This document shows, piece after piece, positions 23,559 to 37,000 of a DNA stretch of 64,000 bases (its first letter is position 1; each line of letters begins with the position of its first letter). The translations under genes and the position numbers were made by a program. This DNA is from Miscanthus floridulus (lineage: Eukaryota > Streptophyta > Magnoliopsida > Poales > Poaceae), in NCBI RefSeq assembly GCF_019320115.1, contig NC_089587.1, positions 108,425,158 to 108,489,157 on the forward strand, read 5' to 3'. The notes below the pieces were generated by a model. That model worked only from the letters and a program-made list of their open reading frames with translations. It searched no databases and was not told the DNA's origin.

Positions 23559-26500
23559 GTGAACTACAAGACCGGTGGAAGTCATTGGGTTATTGATAGT
23601 GGTTGCACTCAACATATGACCGGTGATCCTCGTATGTTCACCTCACTAGATGAAGAGGTAGATGGACAAGAGAAAATAACATTTGGAGATAATTCAAAGG
23701 GCAAGGTTAAAGGATTGGGCAAAGTGGCAATATCAAATGATCATTCCATCTCCAATGTGCTCTATGTTGCTTCATTGAGCTTCAACTTGCTATCCGTTGG
23801 GCAATTGTGTGATCTTGGCTTTCAATGTTTATTCACCGAGAAGGAGGTTGTTGTATCCAAGGTAGATGACAAGCAAGTGATATTCAATGGATTTAGATAC
23901 AACAACTTATATCTAGTTGACTTCAACTCCGAAGATGCAAACTTGAAGACTTGCCTATTCACCAAAACAACACTTGGGTGGCTATGGCATAGAAGACTTG
24001 CTCATGTTGGGATGAGCTCACTCAAGAAGCTTATGAAGAATGATTTGGTGAGAGGGTTGAAGGATGTGAAGTTTGAGAAGGACAAGCTTTGTAGTGCATG
24101 TCAAGCTGGCAAGCAAGTTGCAAACACTCATCCAACCAAAGCTTTCATGTCAACCACAAGAGTGCTAGAACTCCTACACATGGATTTATTTGGACCAACA
24201 ACATACAAGAGTTTGGGAGGAAATCTCTATTGTCTTGTGATTGTGGATGACTATTCAAGATATACATGGGTGTTCTTCCTTCATGACAAGTCCGAAGTTG
24301 CATCTTGTTTCAAGAAGTTTGCCAAGAGAGCTCAAAATGAATTTGAAGTGAAGCTCAAGAAGATAAGAAGTGACAATGGCAAAGAGTTTGACAACACAAA
24401 CATAGAAGCTTATTGTGATGAAGTTGGAATCAAACATGAAGTCTCCGCAACCTATACTCCTCAACAAAATGGTGTAGTTGAGAGGAAGAACCGGACTTTG
24501 ATCACTCTTGCAAGGACAATGCTAGATGAGTACAACACCCCTGAAGCTCTATGGGCAGAAGCAATCAACACCGCATGTTATGCATCCAACCGCCTATTTC
24601 TTCAAAAGTTCCTTGTCAAGACTCCATATGAGTTGCTCAATGGGAAGAAGCCGGACGTCTCCTTCTTTAGGGTGTTTGGTTGCAAGTGCTACATCTACAA
24701 GAAGCGGCAACACCTAGGGAAGTTTCAAAGGCGTTGTGATATAGGTTTTCTTGTTGGTTACTCATTGAAGTCCAAAGCATATAGAGTATTTAATCATGCC
24801 ACCGGCTTGGTTGAAGAAACATATGATGTGGAATTTGATGAATCTAACGGCTCCCAAGGAGCACATGAGAATCTTGATGATGTAGGTGATGAACCATTGA
24901 GGGAGGCCATGAAGAATATCCCGGTGGGAGACATCAAGCCAAAAGATGATGAAGATGATGTACAAGTCATTAACCAACCTTCTTCATCAAATGTACCACA
25001 AGACGGTGAAAAAGATGGGAGAGTACAAAATGAAGATACTCATATCTCCCATGAGCAAATGGTGGTACAAGCACAAGATGTTGATGCTCCACAACCTCCT
25101 CCTCAAGTGGTCAATAGAAGAAATACACCTCTCCTACAAGACCATCCACAAGATCTCATCATAGGGAGTCCAACAAAGGGGGTGATGACTCGATCTCAAA
25201 AACTTACTTCATTTATTGCTCATCACTCTTTTGTCTCTTGCTATGAGCCTACCAAGGTAGAAGAAGCTCTTAAAGATCCGGATTGGATCAATGCCATGCA
25301 TGAAGAGTTGAACAACTTCACTCGTAATGAAGTTTGGATTCTTGAAGAGCGACCAAAAGGTGCAAGAGTCATTGGAACAAAGTGGGTGTTCCGCAACAAG
25401 CAAGATGATCAAGGTGTTGTTGTGAGGAATAAGGCAAGACTAGTAGCAAAGGGGTTCTCTCAAGTTGAAGGTTTAGATTTTGGAGAAACCTTTGCACCGG
25501 TTGCAAGATTAGAAGCCATCCGTATCCTTCTTGCATATGCATCACATCATGAAATGAAACTATATCAAATGGATGTGAAAAGTGCATTCTTAAATGGCTT
25601 TATTAATGAACTAGTCTATGTTGATCAACCTCCCGGGTTTGAAGACCCTAGATATCCTAATCATGTTTATAGGTTGTCCAAGGCACTATATGGGCTTAAG
25701 CAAGCCCCAAGAGCTTGGTATGAGCGCCTTCGGGATTTCCTTATTGAGAAGGGCTTCACCATTGGGAAGGTCGACACCACACTATTCACCAAGAAGCTTG
25801 ATGGGCATATCTTCATTTGTCAAGTATATGTTGATGATATCATCTTTGGATCATCAAATGAAGACTCATGCAAAGAATTTGGTGAATTGATGTCTAAGGA
25901 GTTCGAGATGTCAATGATTGGTGAGCTTACATTCTTTCTTGGTTTTCAAGTCAAGCAAATGAAAGAAGGCATCTTCATCTCTCAAGAGAAATACATAAAA
26001 GATCTTCTCAAGAGATTCAAGATGGATGAATGTAAGCCAATCAAGACCCCAATGCCTACCAATGGACATCTCGACCTAGATGAGGGAGGTAACTCGGTTG
26101 ATCAAACTCTCTACCGTTCTATGATTGGTAGCTTGTTATATTTAACCGCATCTAGGCCCGACATCATGTTTAGTGTGTGTATGTGTGCTAGATTTCAAGC
26201 TAGTCCTAAGGAAACACATTTAATTGCCGTAAAAAGAATCCTTAGGTATCTTAAGCACACACCAAGCATTGGCCTTTGGTATCCCAAAGGAGCTTTATTT
26301 GTATTAATTGGCTATTCCGATTCGGACTACGCCGGATGCAAAGTTGATAGAAAGAGCACATCCGGAGGGTGCCATTTGCTTGGTAGATCACTTGTGTCTT
26401 GGTCCTCCAAGAAACAAAATAGTGTGGCTTTGTCCACCGCCGAAGCGGAATACATTGCCGCGGGTGCTTGTTGTGCACAAATATTGTATATGAAACAAAC

Positions 26501-26786
26501 TTTACTAGACTATGGAGTAGTTCTAGAGAAAGTACCTCTTTTGTGCGACAATGAAAGCACGGTAAAACTTGCAAATAATCCAGTTCAACACTCTCGCACC
26601 AAGCATATAGATATCCGCCATCACTTTCTAAGAGATCATGTAGCTAAAAATGATATATCACTAGAAGGTGTAAGATCCGAAGATCAATTAGCGGATATCT
26701 TCACTAAACCGCTAGATGAGGCTACATTTTGTAGATTGCGGAATGAGCTCAATGTACTTGATTTTAGTAACTTCACTAAAAATTGA
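23559..26786 (+). CDS. pol: Sirevirus pol polyprotein, uninterrupted
   Basis: 1075 codons in the same frame as gag, separated from it by TGA (23541-23543) and TAG (23556-23558). There is no ATG at the junction, so it depends on readthrough or splicing; TTGTGTGTAG|G at 23558 looks like a splice acceptor. Order: aspartic protease ([11 protein letters not shown], residues 13-23), zinc-binding integrase head (HRRLAHVG .. CSACQAGKQ), integrase core ([42 protein letters not shown]), reverse transcriptase ([25 protein letters not shown], catalytic YVDDIIFG), RNase H ([22 protein letters not shown]) and the end [13 protein letters not shown] [10 protein letters not shown]. All catalytic motifs are present. 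Confidence 0.95.
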   Translation: MNYKTGGSHWVIDSGCTQHMTGDPRMFTSLDEEVDGQEKITFGDNSKGKVKGLGKVAISNDHSISNVLYVASLSFNLLSVGQLCDLGFQCLFTEKEVVVSKVDDKQVIFNGFRYNNLYLVDFNSEDANLKTCLFTKTTLGWLWHRRLAHVGMSSLKKLMKNDLVRGLKDVKFEKDKLCSACQAGKQVANTHPTKAFMSTTRVLELLHMDLFGPTTYKSLGGNLYCLVIVDDYSRYTWVFFLHDKSEVASCFKKFAKRAQNEFEVKLKKIRSDNGKEFDNTNIEAYCDEVGIKHEVSATYTPQQNGVVERKNRTLITLARTMLDEYNTPEALWAEAINTACYASNRLFLQKFLVKTPYELLNGKKPDVSFFRVFGCKCYIYKKRQHLGKFQRRCDIGFLVGYSLKSKAYRVFNHATGLVEETYDVEFDESNGSQGAHENLDDVGDEPLREAMKNIPVGDIKPKDDEDDVQVINQPSSSNVPQDGEKDGRVQNEDTHISHEQMVVQAQDVDAPQPPPQVVNRRNTPLLQDHPQDLIIGSPTKGVMTRSQKLTSFIAHHSFVSCYEPTKVEEALKDPDWINAMHEELNNFTRNEVWILEERPKGARVIGTKWVFRNKQDDQGVVVRNKARLVAKGFSQVEGLDFGETFAPVARLEAIRILLAYASHHEMKLYQMDVKSAFLNGFINELVYVDQPPGFEDPRYPNHVYRLSKALYGLKQAPRAWYERLRDFLIEKGFTIGKVDTTLFTKKLDGHIFICQVYVDDIIFGSSNEDSCKEFGELMSKEFEMSMIGELTFFLGFQVKQMKEGIFISQEKYIKDLLKRFKMDECKPIKTPMPTNGHLDLDEGGNSVDQTLYRSMIGSLLYLTASRPDIMFSVCMCARFQASPKETHLIAVKRILRYLKHTPSIGLWYPKGALFVLIGYSDSDYAGCKVDRKSTSGGCHLLGRSLVSWSSKKQNSVALSTAEAEYIAAGACCAQILYMKQTLLDYGVVLEKVPLLCDNESTVKLANNPVQHSRTKHIDIRHHFLRDHVAKNDISLEGVRSEDQLADIFTKPLDEATFCRLRNELNVLDFSNFTKN

Positions 26787-28293
26787 GCTTGTGTTGTCCC
26801 TTGCATTCATTGTAATATACAACATGTTTAATTTGTGGCAATGCATATAGGGCTTGTCTAACATGGTTAAGATAACCGCCGAAAAGCGTGTGAAGAAGCT
26901 TAACCTTGGATCAAACTTGACAAGCAACTAGATTTACTTACAAGTATTACATATGCATGAATGTTGTTTTGTCGTTTTGTTCCATTTTCCCTCTTGTTGC
27001 CTATTTTCTTAAAAAGAATTATAGCCTAAGGCAAAATATTTTGAAAAATATGAGGGTTTGAGAGAGGTCACTCACATCAGTCCCAATTGGTGTTTATTTG
27101 GATCTTATTCAAGTTGGGACTTGATTGGGAACAGGTAGCGCGAAGGAATGTTGAAGGATTGCTGGAAAAGGTGCACCGGACGCTGCACCGGACGCTGCTG
27201 TCCAGCGTCCGGTCAATTCACAGGAGGTGAACTGCTGTTGAAGGAGTGACCGGACGCTGCGTCTGTGCGTCCAGTCAGGAAGGGTTCAGCGTCCGGTCGA
27301 TCGAAGGATGATCAAGTTGTACTGACCGGACCCTGCCTGCGTCCGGTCATGGACCACCGGACGCGTCCGGTCGCGATTTCAGAGGATTTGGACCTCTCTG
27401 GAATCGACCGGACGCTGGGTGGTAGCGTCCGGTCGCTACCACCGGAGCGTCCGGTCAGTGGATCTCGCGCGACTTCAAGTCTCTTTTCCCCGTTTCCTTT
27501 TCTGTCACGAGTTGGGGGGTTATTTATCCGGACCTTCGTTTCTACTTCCCTGACCTAACCAGCACCGCCGTGACCTAGCCCAAGCCGCCGCCGCAGCCTA
27601 GCCGCGCGCCACTTGCTCCGGTCACCTCGCGCTCGCGCCGTCGTGCCCCTGCCTAGCCGCGCCACCGCAGCCTCCCCGAGCCCGCAGCCGAGCCTCGCGC
27701 CCCGGCCTCGCGCGCCACCGAGCCCCGCGCCAGCTCATCTCGGAGCACTGCCGTCCTACGCGGCACCACGCCTGCTCAGCATCTCGCCGGCCTCCTCGCG
27801 CCCAAGCTCCGCCGGTCAATCGTTGCCAATGCTGCCGGTCTTCGCCAAGTGCTCTTGCCCTTTCCTCCCATTGATTGGTATGGCAAGTTTTGTGTTTCAA
27901 TCTTGATCTCCAATTGTGACCTAGATCAAATTCTAAACGCACTGATTCCCCATTGCATTCAGGGCATTTGACCTAACCCTAGCCCGGTTCCGAGGATCCC
28001 CCGCGTGATATCTTATCTCTTCTCGGATCGCTGATCGTCAGGTAGAAAGCCACTCGATTCAAATTCGCATCTACATTGCTTTCTCTATTAGGGATTCGCA
28101 TCTATTAGATATATGGTATTTATTTGTATATCCATCTATTCTATCGTGCAGCGAGTCGGTTCCGTTGTGTTTCGTCTGGCAGTTGGCAGTCAACTCGGAG
28201 CCAAGCTCGCGAGTAAGGATCGAGGCCAAGCCTCGAAAGCGGCAGTTTGACAGTTGATCTTCATCAGCGGCAGTTCACCATCTTGTCTGTTCA
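26787..28293 (+). other. Sirevirus spacer between pol and env-like gene
   Basis: No gene. 27170-27470 holds a second cluster of ACCGGACGC / GCGTCCGGT words like that of the LTR, including the 16-bp palindrome at 27356-27371. 27540-27850 is GC-rich. Splice-acceptor-like sites occur at CATTCAG (27961) and TTGTCTGTTCAG (28293), the latter directly before the env-like ATG. Confidence 0.7.
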
Positions 28294-30718
28294 GATGGCT
28301 CGCACCAAGAACGTTGGTGGTGGCCCAGGTGATGATGATCGGAGGCCCCCGCCTCGCCAGCCAGCCGGATCGAAGGGCAAGTCAACCAAGCAGGTGACAT
28401 CCAAGAAGCGGAAGTACCCCGATGCAGAGACAGCGAGAGCAGCAGCTGTTGTAGAGGCTGCAGAGCGTGCCGAGAGAGGTGGTGTCCGCAGAGGAGTTGT
28501 CATTGCAGATCAGCCGGTTTCACCAGCACTGAGAACTGCGATTGAGGAGGTTGAGCGTCGTCACGGTAGTCCAGCTGGGACTGCCATGTTTGCAGGTCGA
28601 CGGGTCGCCATTGAGGAGGGTCCATCAGCACAGCAGCAGCCCCCACCAGCAGAGCCTCAGCTAGCCCAGGAGACTCAGGAGAGTCAGGAGACCGAGCCGG
28701 CACCTCAGCTACGCCGCTCAAGTCATACCAGTGCTACAGTTCCATCGAGGCCAGTTACACAGCGCAGGGGTTCTCGCCCTCCGCCCAGACCACAGGGTCC
28801 GCCTCTAGTGGTTCACCTCGACTTAAGGGCCGCTACAGCCAGGCAGGTTCAGCAGCTGCGATTTGTTGAGTTTGAGGTTTGGTTTCCTCCGAGGAGGGAT
28901 GAGAGAGCAGCTGAGGGGTTCTACACGCCACTGCATGAGGATTTCTACAATGCATATCTTAACAGTGGGGCAGTGTTCAGATCACAGAGGGTCTGTCAGA
29001 TAGAGTCCATTGTGGCAGCAGCCGGAGAGAGCATTCGGCAATACTTATCATATTTGCCAGGACTGACAGATTTGATTGGACGGACGGGCATATATGTACC
29101 ATCTTGGGTCCGTCAGTTTTATGCCTCGCTCTACATTGATCCTCATCACAGATTCATTCACTTTGCTTTCAAAGGCAAAGACTACAGAGTGACTAGTGGC
29201 AGAGCCAGGGAGATACTGAGGCTACAGGAGCAGCCTGTAAAGATGCATGAGGTGTGCTATGGACATCAGGAGCCTCCTAGGAGTCCTCATGGAGGGCAGG
29301 TGCCCCCTACAGATTTAGTGCGGCATTGCTTCAAGGAGCCGTTTGGAGAGGGGTCGAGCAGGAACCCCAGTGACTTGACTCCTACAGCGAGGATACTAGA
29401 GGCCATCATCAGGAGGACACTGCTTCCCAGGTTGGGATACAGGGAGGGCTTGACTCGCCTACAGCTCTGGCTTCTCAATGCCATCATGCAGATGACAGTG
29501 TTTGACATTTGGGACCTCCTTCTTTCAGAGATGGAGGATACTATAGCTGAGGGATTCAAGGGTCGCAGGCAGCTTCCCTATGCTCACTGGATTACGTTCC
29601 TCATCCGTAGGGTTGTGCTTGATAAACCCCCTGGCATGATGGATGAGTATACAGGTGCCACTATAGAGTTCCCGGCTTACAACCTGACACAGAGGATCAG
29701 ACACGCCACTCCTCAGGCACCCAGTCAGCCTAGTCGTCGCCCCGACGTGCCAGAGTCTGCAGCTCAGCAGGATGAGATCATTAGAGGGATTGCAGCCACT
29801 GAGGAGGAGGAGCTAGAGGCACAGCAGGAGGTGAGTGAGTACAGTGACAGCTCTGACGACGACTACCAGCCTATACCTCAGATGCCTCCACGCAGACATG
29901 ATGCAGAGGCCGGTAGCTCCAGTTCTGCTCCACCTGCTCCACAGACAGACCCCGCTCTCATTGCCATTCTTGAGCGGATGCAGCAGGATCAGACACGACA
30001 GGCACAGGAGACAGCTGCCAACTTCGCACAGTTTCAGGCTCGTCAGGACGAGTTTCAGTGGCAGCAGCAGCTTCTTCAGCACCAGCAGTTACTTATGCAG
30101 CAGCAGCTCATGGGATTCATGCAGCATGTAGTGACAGCTATTGGGGTCCCACTGCCACAGACTTTGCCCTAGCTTGCACAGCCGCCTACCACTTCGATGA
30201 CTCCAGCAGTGCAGCCCATCGGGCTTCAGAGTCAGGGACAGCCTCCAGCTCAGTTTCCTTCACCTCCTGTACAAGTGTCCCAGTGGTTAGCCTCACCTGG
30301 TGTAGCCCCGCAGTTCACTCCTTATCACACGGGTTTCTCACCAGAGCAGACTTCCTCACTATTCGTGCCTGAGTCGTCAGTCTCTAGGAGTCTTGGAGCA
30401 TCATTCAGTGAGTTGACCGGCATGCCTACTCCGCCTCACATGCATGCTGCCAGTCCATCTACAGCAGCTCCAGCTATCATGACTACTCAGAGGCTCCCCT
30501 CGTCTGTCGCCTTGTCAGATCCTACGACAGACATTCTTGCAGCTTCACAGGCAGCACCAGCCCCAGCTCAGACCCAGACCGTTTCAGCGACACTTCCTGC
30601 TTCAGAGGGTCAGTCAGTTCAGAGCTCAGGGTCAGATGATGATGGCGCCCAGTTCCATCTTGCTCCACGTTCTTCAGCGCCCGACTCGTCCGCTGCAGCC
30701 CCGCCGTCCGACCCCTAG
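28294..30718 (+). pseudogene. Sirevirus env-like gene (ORF3), one in-frame stop
   Basis: Starts MARTKNVGGGPGDDDRR right after a splice-acceptor-like TTGTCTGTTCAG. The frame reaches TAG at 30170-30172 (QTLP-stop-LAQPP, expected Gln) and continues open in the same frame to 30718, about 808 codons. N terminus is basic and disordered (KKRKYPDAETARA). The middle has a conserved folded block (SYLPGLTDLIGRTGIYVPSW; PHHRFIHFAFKGKDYRVT; LQLWLLNAIMQMTVFDIWDL). The C-terminal third is Gln/Pro/Ser-rich with a Gln-rich coiled coil (about 29970-30130). It occupies the position of the env-like gene of Sireviruses. I see no signal peptide and no strong membrane anchor, so an envelope role is doubtful. Confidence 0.75.
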
Positions 30719-30736
30719 GTTTTGGTGTTTGACGCC

Positions 30737-31213
30737 AAAGGGGGAGAGGGTTTGAGTATGTAGACTTAGGGGGAGCGAGTTTTAGGGGGAGCTAGTTTTC
30801 TAGTATTAGCTTTTTATATACATTTGGAGTTTTATTTGTGTGATACACTATTACTTATGCATTCGTGTGTTTACTTTCATGCATACTATTATATATATGT
30901 GATAGTGCTATCTACGTGATTGTGATATTTGACATGTGTGACTTCTACTTTGCTTTATCTATATGTCATATCACTTGTGTAATGCTCATTTGATTTTGCT
31001 TCCGCGTTTATACTTTGAAGCAAATGAGCTTTGTTATTTGTACTCATGCTTAATCCATATTCTTTGAGTACATTTGTGTTGGCTTGGGTCATATAAGCTT
31101 GACTAACTCTTTTGTTCTTATTGACAAAAGCTTATATGAACCAAGCCCGTCAAAAACCTCACTCCATAACATACTCGAGGTGGTATTGTCATCAATCACC
31201 AAAAAGGGGGAGA
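30737..31213 (+). promoter_or_regulatory. Sirevirus polypurine tracts
   Basis: AAAAGGGGGAGAT (31201-31213) directly before the 3' LTR is the primer for plus-strand DNA. Further purine tracts lie upstream: AAAGGGGGAGAGGG (30737-30750), TTAGGGGGAG (30766-30775) and TTAGGGGGAG (30782-30791). Multiple tracts are a known Sirevirus trait. Confidence 0.88.
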
Positions 31214-32799
31214 TTGAAAGCATCTAGGCCCCTAGTTGGATTTTGGTGATTAATGTCAATACAAGATTACTATGACTAACGTGTGTTTTGCAGAGGCAAT
31301 TAAGTTAGGTCATGGTAATGGAGATCGATTGGGCAATTGAGGTTGTCATGCCCCTACGATGGAAATCGTTTCGGTTTTCAAAGGATGGACGACAAGGTTA
31401 AGGATAACGAGTTCTAAGTGTCAATTGAAGTTGGAGAGACACTTAGAGTAGTTTAGGACTTTGTTTTTCCTTTGGCCGTACTATGAAGGGGGGTATGAAC
31501 GGGTAGCTTGACCTAGTTAAGTCTAGTGAGTTAGGTGTGGTGCACACTTGTTTAAACTAGCTCTAGGTAGCTCCTATGAATGCCTAAGATCTTTTGGAGC
31601 AAACTTCATTCACATATGTTCGGAAGTTGGAAGTGAATGGAGGGTCAAACACTGACCGGACGCTGGCTCCGGTGCGACCGGACGCTGGCCGCAGGGTCCG
31701 GTCAGTTCATTTGACTGAAGGTGAACAAGTCTGATGTGACCGGACGCTGGAAGGTCATGTGACCAGACGCTGAGGACCAGCGTCCGGTCGACTCCAGTAA
31801 GGGTACAGACTTGGGAAAGAGTGACCGGACGCGTCCGGTCAGTGCTGACCGGACCCTGAGGGTTCAGCGTCCGGTCGAGTCCAGTAAGGTTCCAGTAAGG
31901 GTTTTATGTGACCGGACGCGTCCGGTCAGTGCTGACCGGACCCTGCCAGCGTCCGGTCGACTCTTTAATACTGGTTCGCGGGTTGAACTGACCGGAGCGT
32001 CCGGTCATCACGATCGGAGCGTCCGGTCGTCCCGCAGAAGCTCATAACGGTTCGTTTTTCAGGAAGGCTTATAAATAGAAGATCCACTCGTGAGTGGAGG
32101 ATCTTTTGCTCATTCCAACAGCTGAGAAACACGTTTGTGAGTGCCAAGAAGAGCAAGGTCCTAGTAAGGTGTTTGTGATTTGAGAATCCAAGAGAGTAGC
32201 CTCACTAGCAAATCAAGAGTAGCAAAGTGTGCATCCATCTTCTCATTAGGCTTCGCGTGGTCAAGTGAGAGTTCGTGCTTGTTACTCTTGGTGATCGCCA
32301 TCACCTAGACGGCTTGGTGGTGATTGGGAGTTTGGTGTTCACCCGGCGGAGCTTGTGGGTGACCCAACTCAAGTTGTGAGCGGCTTTGGGTGATTCGCCG
32401 CGACGGAGTGTCGAAGAATCAACCCGTAGAGAGCACTTGATCCTTGCGCGGATCAAGGGGGAGCTACACCCTTGCGCGGGTGCTCCAACGAGGACTAGTG
32501 GGGAGTGGCGACTCTCCGATACCTCGGCAAAACATCATCGCGTTCCTTTCTCTCTCTATTTACGTTGAGCACTTACTTTGAGTATTTACTTTGAGCAAAT
32601 TCAATACTTGTTTTACATCCATAGAATTGCTTGCTAGAGTAAGTTTGGAACATTGATTGCGAGGTTGTTGTGCATTAGTTTGATATAAACACTTTTTAGG
32701 CACAAGGGGTTAATTGGGCTATCCGTACGATTTGATTATTGCAAGAAAATTTAGAATTAGCCCAATTCACCCCCCCTCTTGGGCATCTTGATCCTTTCA
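31214..32799 (+). repeat. Sirevirus 3' LTR
   Basis: 1586 bp, nearly identical to the 5' LTR (about 12 differences by eye). Same palindromes (31823-31840 and 31910-31927) and TATA box (32070-32077). Followed by the target duplication ATGGG. Confidence 0.95.
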
Positions 32800-32960
32800 A
32801 TGGGTTCCGGAGGCACCTGCTCTCCCGCTCCTCCGTGCGCGCAGAGGTACGGGACGGGGAAGTTAGAAGGCTGCTGATCTGTGGTTCTCTCGGAGTGGTT
32901 ACGGAAGAATATGGGGTCTGGACTGATGGAAGACAGGATATATGGCTGCTGACGGGAAGA

Positions 32961-33254
32961 GAAGACGAAGGCAGCGGAGAATCCTAGGAGACGGGAAGCG
33001 GAAGTGGAAGGGACGGTAACTGACGCAGTCAGTTCGCCTCCACCATCAAGGGAGTAACTCCCGTGATTATATGGATTTAAGTGGCAAAAGACTGGCCACG
33101 CCCGCCCGAAGACAAAGGCAGTGGATAATCCCAGGAGACAGGAAGCGGAAGCGGAAGGGACGGTAACTGACGCAGTCAGTTCGCCTCCACCATCAAGGGA
33201 GTAACTCCCGTGATTATATGGATTTAAGTGGCAAAAGACTGGCCACGCCCGCCC
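32961..33254. repeat. 147-bp tandem duplication in copia-1 LTR
   Basis: Two near-identical copies, 32961-33107 and 33108-33254, each beginning GAAGAC.AAGGCAG. The copia-2 LTRs have one copy, so the duplication arose in copia-1. Confidence 0.88.
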
Positions 33255-34064
33255 GCTCGCCGCCCGCCTACCATGCCACGCCCTCGGCCTCGGCCCGCGC
33301 CCACGGCCCGGTCGGCGGTGGCGCGCGCGCGCGTGGCACGCCTTTATCCTTTTCTCAGCTTCTCAATTTAGATGAATAATTTCCAACCATATAAGCTGAG
33401 TCAGCGTTCAGTCAAAACCCCGTATGGTATTAAGCCATACAACACTTAATGTTACGTACCATAGAGTTTATTTGATTTATTAAATATTATATGGGCTAAG
33501 CCCATATATATTATATCCAACAATCCCCTCCAAACTCTAGGGTTTCTAACAAAGTAGACTTAGAACCACATTTCTTTTATATACTAGTGTTTCGATGGAG
33601 ACTATTAAGTTGAACATCCATCTAGAACAATAGTTTCACTCAGTCACAACTGAACAATGAACTAAGCCTTGAATTGACAGTTTTGTATGAAGTGAATGTC
33701 ACTAAAGTCCTTAGCTGATACTGGGCAGCAAAAGACATCCCCTCTATTTGAAGCATATAAGTCATACTTCAGTGTCTTTCATGAGTATTTAGAGATCACC
33801 CAAATCTCATAGACTGTGACCAGCAGTCTGACTCATATAGGTGTGTTCCTCAAAAGATGTTCTGTAGGACAACATCTTTACTTTGACAAGCCACTTGAAA
33901 CACATTAAGGCAAAAACCAGCCTGCCTTACGGAAAGGAAAGATATGCATCAGAAATGAGTCTTACTAAGGATCTTTCCTCACAATTTACTACTAGCTTGT
34001 TTCACCGTCCTACTTCACGGGATCTCCGATCGCATAGAACAGGTTACCACTATAGTAAATTTCA

Positions 34065-37000
34065 AGTTGGTCTCAAACCCATCTCTCTCGATGCACTTTC
34101 TATCACATTGCATGATAGACCCTTAGTGAACTGATCTGCCAGATTGCTAGACGTGTGGACATAGTCCAACGCTATTACTCCGAAGTTTCTCAATTTTCTG
34201 ATAGATTTTAGTCGTCTCTTAACATGCCTTGTGGACTTCATGTTATCCTTAGAACTGTTAACCTTCATAATCACAGTCTGGTTATCATAGTTCATAGAAA
34301 TAGCCGGTATGGGTTTTCAACAACCGGTAAATCCATAAGGAGATCACGAAGCCACTCAGCCTCAGATCCAGCAGTGTCTAATGCTGTGAGTTCTGCTTCC
34401 ATTGTAGACTTCGTTAAGATAGTTTGCTTGCAAGACTTCTAGGAAACAGCACCACCTCAAAGCGAAAACACATATCCACTTGTGGCATAAAGCTCATCAG
34501 CATCAGAAATCCAGTTGGCATCACAATAGCCTTCCAGCACTTTTGGATATCCGGTATAACAAATACCATAGCTCATGGTCCCTTTTAAGTAGCGCATCAC
34601 TCTCTCAAGAGCATGCCAGTGATCATCTCCTGGGTTTGACACAAACCGGCTCAGCTTGCACACAGCAAACGAGATGTCAGGCCTTGTTGCACTAGCAAGA
34701 TACATGAGCGAACCAATAATCTAGGAATATCTCAACTTATCCCTTGCTATTCTTCGATTTTTCCTCAATAGAACACTAGGGTCATAAGGTGTAGGAGCAG
34801 GTGCACAGTCACTGAACCCAAAGCGACTCAGCACCTTTTCCACATAGTGGGTTTGTAACAGAGTTACCCCACCATCACCTTCTCTTAGAAGCTTGATATT
34901 AAGAATAACATCAGCCTCTCCCAAATCTTTCATCTCAAAATTTTTAGATAGAAATTCTTTCACCTCCTCGATCACTTTGAGGCTAGATCCAAAGATCAGT
35001 ATGTCATCAACATATAAGCACAAAATGACTCCATCACCCCCACCATACCGATAGTACACACATTTGTCAGCTTCATTCACAACAAAGCCAGCAGATGTTA
35101 AAGTTTTGTCGAACTTCTCATGCCATTGCTTAGGAGCTTGTTTTAGGCCGTATAATGACTTTAATAATTTACACACCTTGCCTTCTTGACCATTTGCTAC
35201 AAACCCATCAGGCTGATCCATATAGATCTCCTCCTCCAACTCTCCATTTAGGAAAGCTGTCTTAACGTCCATTTGATGAACGATAAGACCATAAGAGGCT
35301 GCCAGGGAAAGCAAAACTCAAATTGTAGTCAATCGGGCAACCAGTGAATAAGTATCAAAGAAATTTTCACCTTCTTTTTGAGTATAACCCTTGGCCACAA
35401 GCCTTGCCTTGTACCTCTCAATAGTACCATCAGGCCTAAGCTTTTTCTTGAACACCCATTTGCAACCTATAGGCTTGCACCCATAGGGACGATCAACTAT
35501 TTCCCAAGTTCCATTAGACATAACAGAATCCATCTCACTCCGTACTGCTTCCTTCCATAAGTCAGCATCAGGAGAGGAATATGCCTCTTTAATGGTCATT
35601 GGTGTGTCATCCACAAGGTACACAATATAGTCATCACCAAAAGACTTTGCAGTCCTCTGTCTCTTACTTTTTCTGGTGACTATAGTGTCATCCTCCTGAG
35701 AATTTTGCACATAGGGTTCCTCAGATTGTTCTATCGGAATAAAATTTCCATGCTCATGGGGAATTATAAATTCATGACCAGTTGTGCTAGGTGCATTTTC
35801 ATGGAAAACTCATTCTCAAAAAATATAGCGTCTCTAGATTCCATGATTGTATCAATAGCCATCTCAGGAACACTAGAGTTTATAACTAAAAATCTATAAC
35901 CCATGCTATGAATAGCATAACCAAGAAAGACACCATCAACAGTCTTTGGTCCAAGCTTTCGCTTTTTGTTTATTGGCACATTCACCTTTGCCAAACAACC
36001 CCAAGTTCGCAGGTAAGAGAGATTTAATCTCTTCTTCTCCCATTCCTCGAATGGTGTGATTTCTTTGTTCTTTGTGGGCACTCTATTTAGGACATGACAT
36101 GCTGTCAATATAGCATCACCCCACCATTCCTTAGATAGTCCCGCAGTCTCCAGCATGGCATTAACTAAATCAGTTAGAGTGCGGTTCTTTCTCTCTGCAA
36201 TCCCATTGGACTGTGGTGAGTATGGTGGTGTCCTCTCATGAATAATTCCATGCACCGCGCAAAACTCAGAAAATTCATTTGAGAAATATTCTCCCCGCGA
36301 TCAGACCGCAAACGCTTGATTTTCTTCTCAAGTTGATTTTCTACCTCAGCTTTATAGATCTTAAAATAATGCAACGCTTCATCTTTTGTTTTTAATAAAT
36401 ACACATAGCAAAATCTAGTGCAATCATCTATAAATGTCATGAAGTATCGTCTACCGCCTTTAGTCAATTCGCCATTCATTTCGCATAAATCAGAATGAAC
36501 GAGTTCTAGCAGTGCCAAGTTCCTCGCCTCAGCAGCCTTATGAGGCTTGCGCGGTTGATTTGATTGCACACACACCTGGCACTTAGAATCTTTGACTAAG
36601 TTAAATTTCGGGATTAAATTCAGATTTGCAAGCCGCGTGAGACAGCCAAAATTAATGTGACAAAGTCATGAATGCCATATATTCGACTCATCCGAAACAA
36701 TAATATTGTTCACTACTTTATTACACACATCATCAAGCAAAGACAAGCAGAATAAGCTTCTGCAATCATAACCTTTTCCAACAAATGTTCCATGTCTCGA
36801 CACAACACATTTATTGGACTCAAGCACGATTGTAAAGCCATCGCGACACATCTGAGAAGCGCTAACAAGATTCTTCTTGATGGAGGGGACATGTTGCACG
36901 TTCTTTAATAGCACTGTCTTTCTCGAAGTAAACTTCAGAACGACCATACCAGCACCAAGAACACGCGCATGCGAACCATTTCCCATCAGCAAGGCTCCAG

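Larger units (their letters stand above)
19518..32799 (+). mobile_element. Complete Sirevirus-type Ty1-copia retrotransposon, young
   Basis: 13,282 bp with a perfect target duplication ATGGG (19513-19517, 32800-32804). Order: 5' LTR, initiator-Met primer site, gag with two CCHC knuckles, pol (protease, integrase, reverse transcriptase, RNase H), spacer, env-like gene, several polypurine tracts, 3' LTR. The env-like gene, gag size and repeated polypurine tracts are hallmarks of the Sirevirus genus, Maximus-type lineage. The LTRs differ at about 12 places by my hand count. It inserted into the LTR of copia-1. Two nonsense codons (21762, 30170) suggest it cannot complete its cycle alone. Confidence 0.93.
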
